64,000 nt of DNA from Apostichopus japonicus. Its lineage: Eukaryota > Echinodermata > Holothuroidea > Aspidochirotida > Stichopodidae. Position 1 is the stretch's first letter. Each line of letters starts with the position of its first letter. The position numbers were made by a program, and so were the translations under genes. Below the pieces are notes generated by a model. The model searched no databases and was not told the origin of the DNA. It saw only the letters and a program-made list of their open reading frames with translations. The DNA is taken from the NCBI RefSeq assembly GCF_037975245.1, contig NC_092575.1, positions 17,573,810 to 17,637,809 of the forward strand. The letters run 5' to 3'. Of this stretch, positions 59,331 to 64,000 are shown piece after piece.

Positions 59331-62296
59331 TGTGTATTTTGGATATATGTATGAATTGAGTATATAGTAACAGTAATTATTCATTTACATTAAATAGGGT
59401 TATCATTTATACCAAGCCTTCAGATTTTCACTGATCACCTATCTTTTCACCTATCTGCTCTGTCCAGATGTTCAATTTGAAATATGTGCCTCAGGGCATT
59501 TGTTTTTTTCCAAGAATTTACAGTGCCATTATTTTTTAGTACACCTTGTTGATTTCCCAGTCTATGGTGTTTTAATAAACTGCATTCCCTCAAAAATTCA
59601 TAATATCTAGTGTAAATCTGCTACTGTCTGACTGTTGTGCTCAGACTTTTGTTGCTTGGACAGGTTTGAATAGCAAAAATATTACTTTATATTGTTGTTA
59701 CTGTATGCAGCTTTGTGAACAATTTTCCAAGGTGATGTCCAAAACATTCAGTGATGTCCGAAACACTCATAAAGTAACTTTTAATGAACACTGAGGATTT
59801 GAACTACTGTATAATAAGTTCAAAACTGTCATTATACCTTGTAGGTAGCTTGTCAACAACAAAGACCCCTTTGTTACAAATTTAACTTTTGATATGATAT
59901 GCGTTGTGTAGAAAACATAACAGGGATGCACTAATATAGTTGTGGTGATGTCCGAAACATAGTCCAAGACAGTCTAATGCAAATCTATAAAACAAGTGTT
60001 TGCATTTTTCATCATTTCAAATGAATTTGATGCTGTTTGTTAACAAAGCCTGATGTACTGATATATATTGCTAAGTATTAACAAGCATGGCCTTCGTTTA
60101 ATTGGATCCAAGTATCCGTTTTCTTTGTTTTGAACTTGGAACCTATGAAGGGTCCATAGATCTCTTTTGGTACAGGTATCAACTTACTAAAATGCTTTTC
60201 TATTCATTATTATTGCCATTAAATGAACATCATTTGGCTTATTACTAAATATTACGTTTAATATATTAGGTAAACCATTGGTGGGTGATGTCCGAAACAA
60301 GATCATTTTGGGGGGTGATGTCCGAAACAAGAGTCAAGAAAAAAAAAATTCTGAGAGGACATGACCCAGAATTTTCAGCTTTTGGTTAATATATGTGCTT
60401 ATGTTGTGGTTTAATTTTATGGTATAATTGTTACTATTAATTTCAATTTTGTTCTTTAAAGAAAAACTTTTTAAACTTTATTTCAGGAAAAATTGAATAT
60501 TTTCTAACGATACTCGAATATTTTTTAAAAAACATCATCGATATCATTGAAAACTTGTCTTACAATAGCAAATTTTGTGTTAATAAAGAAAATAAAAACA
60601 GAATTCCCAAATGTAGCAGCAATGGAATGACACACCACCATTACAAAAAGAACAAATTTTGGAAAATTTATAGATTGTCACACTTTCAACCATCTTGAAT
60701 ATAATTTCCAGAATAGTTTAAGCTCTGGTCAATTCTGATTCATAAATTGCAGATATTAGTTACAATATTTACTTAGAATAGAAGTTCTTTACTGTAATTT
60801 GAAAATTTGGTACCTCAGGCAACCAAATTGGGCGCTTTAACGTGAACAGACCCACATGTCCTGTCAAACTTGAAATGCATGTTTATGAGAGTGTAGTGAA
60901 AGGTACTGTATATAATATAAGAATATTGCTTAATAGCTTACAATCCTCTTTGTGTTGTGTTCTAGGGTGCTTGAGATGATTATAAACGTGTTTCATCGCC
61001 CTTTCTATTTTCACTTTTATTTAAGACATGTATCATGGGCTGTCCGCTGTTGTATATCATTGCCTTGTTTTACATACAGTATGTACTGTATGTATGTGAA
61101 ACATGAAGAATGCATACATGTACAGTTAACACTTTGTTGCACACTGTTAGATTACCAGTGTTTTAACAACACATGTCTGACGGTTTCCAATTACAGTAGT
61201 CAAAAGAAGTTTCTTTTAAAAACTTTTAAGTTCAGTTAGATATTTTACCTCATTAACTATTAATTGTAATGAAACTGTTAATGAGTGTGTACCCTACTGT
61301 ATATATTGTAATACATACTAACAAAGGTTTTGTAAACATTGAAACTTAGAAAGCCTACGTATATATACAACTAACTAGGGTTTTGTTTAATAAAATTGAT
61401 ATATGGAGAACATTTACATGATGTTGTAGTTGATGTTGAAGCTTCGAAGCATTAATATAGAATATATTGTATATATGTACTGTACTGTACATACATGGTA
61501 CTGCAATGTACATAGTGTATATTTTTAAATTCAGCACAGTTTAATATTGAACTATGCCTGTGCATTGTAAATGTACAGTTGAGGTAATATTGAATGCCTA
61601 AGGGGTGTGATGCTTGGTGTACAGTACAAAAGGTAAAATATTAGACTGTAGTTATGGGCACAGCCAGATATTTTTAGACACCCTACTGAACAGTATATTT
61701 GCATAAGTGGATAAATGGAGTTTGATTAGTGGTTTGCCTATTACTATAGTACCCAAACCAGAAACTTTTGAACTTTTGAAATTTTGGAAATTACTGTACA
61801 CTTTCGCGTGTAGACAATCCTGTATAATGTACATTGCCTTGTTTCACTGGTGTATGTAGAGTGACATGCATATAATTCAAGGTGTTAAAAGATACTTACT
61901 GTGCAAAATTGGTCAATTTTAAATTTTACATTCTTGATCAGTTAAAGGAGACAGATTATTTGTCTGTCAATTAAAATGCAAACCTGTCACTTTTTCTGAG
62001 TACTGAAAAAATTGTTATTGTAAGTGATGGATTGGATGGAGGTACTATTGATGTCTGTGGTTTGCACTAGGTCTGCACAGTACTAGTGACATTGCTCAGT
62101 CATGACTGTACAAGTTTGTGTGCTTGTTTGTCCCACTTGAGGGTGGGTGTACAGTATTGTACAGGAAGGAGGTGGGTGTACAGTTTGAATTGTAGGTACA
62201 TTTAATGTGTATTTATATAAACAGTGCTTGGTTCAGATCAGGTTGTTTTAGTTGTTACACAGAACTATTTATCCAAGACCAGGTAGTTTGAAGTAT

Positions 62297-62400
62297 GTGT
62301 ACAAAAGTAAGTGGGCGTGGCGTTTCGACCCTAGCAGGATCTTCAGCCTCTGAAGGAGATCCTGGTGGGATCGAAACGTCAGGCCCACTTACCTTTACAC
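62297..62400. repeat. Foldback element (copy 2)
   Basis: Inverted arms containing 'gtaagtgggcgtggcgtttc' and its partner 'gaaacgtcaggcccacttac', matching the element at 11801-11918. The shared flank 'acacattctcttac' follows. Confidence 0.9.
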
Positions 62401-63310
62401 ATTCTCTTACACAGGCTCTGTAGTGGATGAGCAGTTTGCTAACAGTTTTTGGTTTATTTTAGTTTGAAGTGTATAAGGAAACCATTGCATATTGTATTTG
62501 TAGTACTATATGACTCGCAGAAATATGCAAATCAGATGCATCACCAGTCCTTTTTAGATTTAATAACTACATTTTACAACTGAGCAGTTACATTGTGTGT
62601 AATATTTGTGCTCATATTGCTTCGAACGTCTGTACTGCAATAATATATCAAATGTCTTACCTATACAGTTTGTACATTTGTCTTAAGGTAGTAAGGAATA
62701 CAGTACTTATTCTGTTAATTTAGTAACCTTGGACAACAGTTAACCTATATATTGCATCCATGATCAATGTTTTATCCAATAACCACTTCTTGGCCAATTT
62801 TATAGTCTAATCATATTGTCTAGAAAGATCTATCCAATCATTTCAGTGTTGTTCAAGTTGAAGTCCTGTCTTATTCCTTGGCTCCCTTTTGTAATACTGG
62901 ATCTATACAGTAGGCTCAACATACATGTTATTGACTGTCTGGTCATAATGTCATATTTAACGATGAAATGTTAATGACAGTTCAAAGTGTGTGTTTGTCG
63001 AATTTTTAGAATTATCTTAAAGGGCCATTTGTTGGCAAAGTCGATCTACACTTGAAATTCATTCTCCCAGGTAGTTTGCATGAAGCAATTTAAAGCTACA
63101 TTCCACTGATGACATGTGTGTCACTCTTAACAAAGACTATGTACATAAAATGTTGCTGTACATGTATGGTAATGTAATTTAGCTATGTTGTGGAATGGTC
63201 TGTCACATGCTGAGCCAGACAGAGCATCTTCGATCCATTGGTGTTTGTTGGCACAATTAGGAGTCAAATGTCACAGACTTGTTTTGGATCTGTTCAAATA
63301 TATTTCTCAG

Positions 63311-63328
63311 AAAGAAAGAAAGACAGAC

Positions 63329-63371
<43 letters not shown>

Positions 63372-63372
63372 T
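63311..63372. repeat. (GACA)n microsatellite
   Basis: About 60 bp of AGAC repeats with a few variants. Confidence 0.95.
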
Positions 63373-64000
63373 ATGACGCATGCCTCTGGTTCATCCATGT
63401 CCCATTTCTTTTGAACACTCTTCCAGTTATGTAACATTGTGAACTTATTGGATATATGTACCGTACACATGTATGCTTTTAAAGTTGTATTTCATTCACA
63501 GTTTGGGTGTTGATAATTGAAGTTGATGTTTGAAGGTTGTGAGATTGAGGTACTCTGCAGTGATCAACTGGTGATGAACAGAATATTAAAGGAACATTGC
63601 ATTGCACTTTTTAATTTGAGGTCAATAGCACTTTTAACAACAAATCGATCTGGATGACAAAGCTATAGAATGAAAAGATAATAAGCTTATTTTCTAAGAG
63701 TATTATTTAAGTGACAAGACTAATTGTTAACTGATGACTAAATTCTATTGATGGGAAAAAGCAAAGGAAAGTTTCATAGCATTACCTCTGTACAGCACAC
63801 TAATATGTATTCCTAATGGCAGAGCGAGTGGCTCGGGAGGGGGGGGGGGGGTGTGTGGTGATCGTGGGGAGTTAAACTCTAGGTCAGTTGCACTTTTACA
63901 ACAAATTGTCCTGAAAGAGAAAGCTTACAGAATTTGCATATTAGATTATTAGATTATTTTCTAAGACTTACAGTATATAAGTTACATGACTACAGTAATT

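Larger units (their letters stand above)
55652..60853. mobile_element. 5.2-kb non-autonomous DNA transposon with subterminal motif arrays
   Basis: Perfect 26-bp terminal inverted repeats, starting GGGTCTGTTCACGTTAAAGC, with ACAT on both outer sides as a possible 4-bp target duplication. The 14-bp motif GTGATGTCCGAAAC occurs six times at 371-981 bp from the left end and five times (one with a mismatch) at 525-1122 bp from the right end. No transposase-like frame was found. A hAT MITE and a SINE are inserted inside. Superfamily not assigned. Host: first intron of the TBC1D10-like gene. Confidence 0.85.
60854..64000 (+). other. Rest of the TBC1D10-like gene's first intron, as far as visible
   Basis: Apart from the foldback element, the GACA microsatellite and a G run near 63838-63851, no feature is recognised. 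No TBC-domain exon was found up to the end of the window. Confidence 0.5.

Overview
The window is animal nuclear DNA: AT-rich, dominated by introns and repeats, with GT-AG introns and no operons. Its repeat complement (tRNA-derived SINEs, hAT-like elements, 'atatctcaagaag' satellite) and the ataxin-2 protein suggest a marine deuterostome, most likely an echinoderm. This is inference from style and cannot be confirmed without a search.

The main gene is ataxin-2 (ATXN2) on the minus strand. It runs from an ATG at 42893-42895 to a TGA at 7766-7768. I assembled 20 coding exons by hand. Reading phase carries through every junction, apart from a gap where one short exon (the first Lsm strand) was not found. 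The product is about 975 residues plus the missing piece: basic N-terminus, Lsm domain, LsmAD domain, low-complexity Pro/Gln/Ser region, a PAM2 motif (LNPNAKVFIP) and a Q/H/P-rich C-terminal half. On the plus strand, 9 kb upstream and head-to-head, lies the first coding exon of a TBC1D10 (EPI64)-like Rab GTPase-activating protein (52106-52248). Its remaining exons lie mostly or wholly beyond the window.

Region by region. 1-300: possible last exon and poly(A) signal of an unidentified plus-strand gene. 1726-1797: tRNA-Glu(CTC). 3.3-5.5 kb: a TA microsatellite and a 99-bp tandem repeat. 5.9-6.45 kb: a possible small two-exon plus-strand gene. 7.7-42.9 kb: ATXN2, whose introns hold a 28-bp minisatellite (10.7-11.6 kb), foldback repeats, a SINE, a 3.3-kb block of AGGTCA-rich tandem repeats (20.4-23.8 kb), a second minisatellite (24.1-24.5 kb) and a hAT-like element (39.0-40.7 kb). 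42.9-51.9 kb: intergenic, with a SINE whose trinucleotide tail has expanded and a hAT MITE inserted in satellite. 51.9-64 kb: 5' end and first intron of the TBC1D10-like gene, holding a 5.2-kb non-autonomous transposon (55652-60853) with perfect 26-bp terminal inverted repeats and clusters of a 14-bp motif near both ends.

Functionally, ataxin-2 is an RNA-binding regulator of translation and stress granules that binds poly(A)-binding protein through PAM2. TBC1D10 proteins are Rab GAPs of membrane traffic and microvilli. Nothing in the window shows that the two genes act together.
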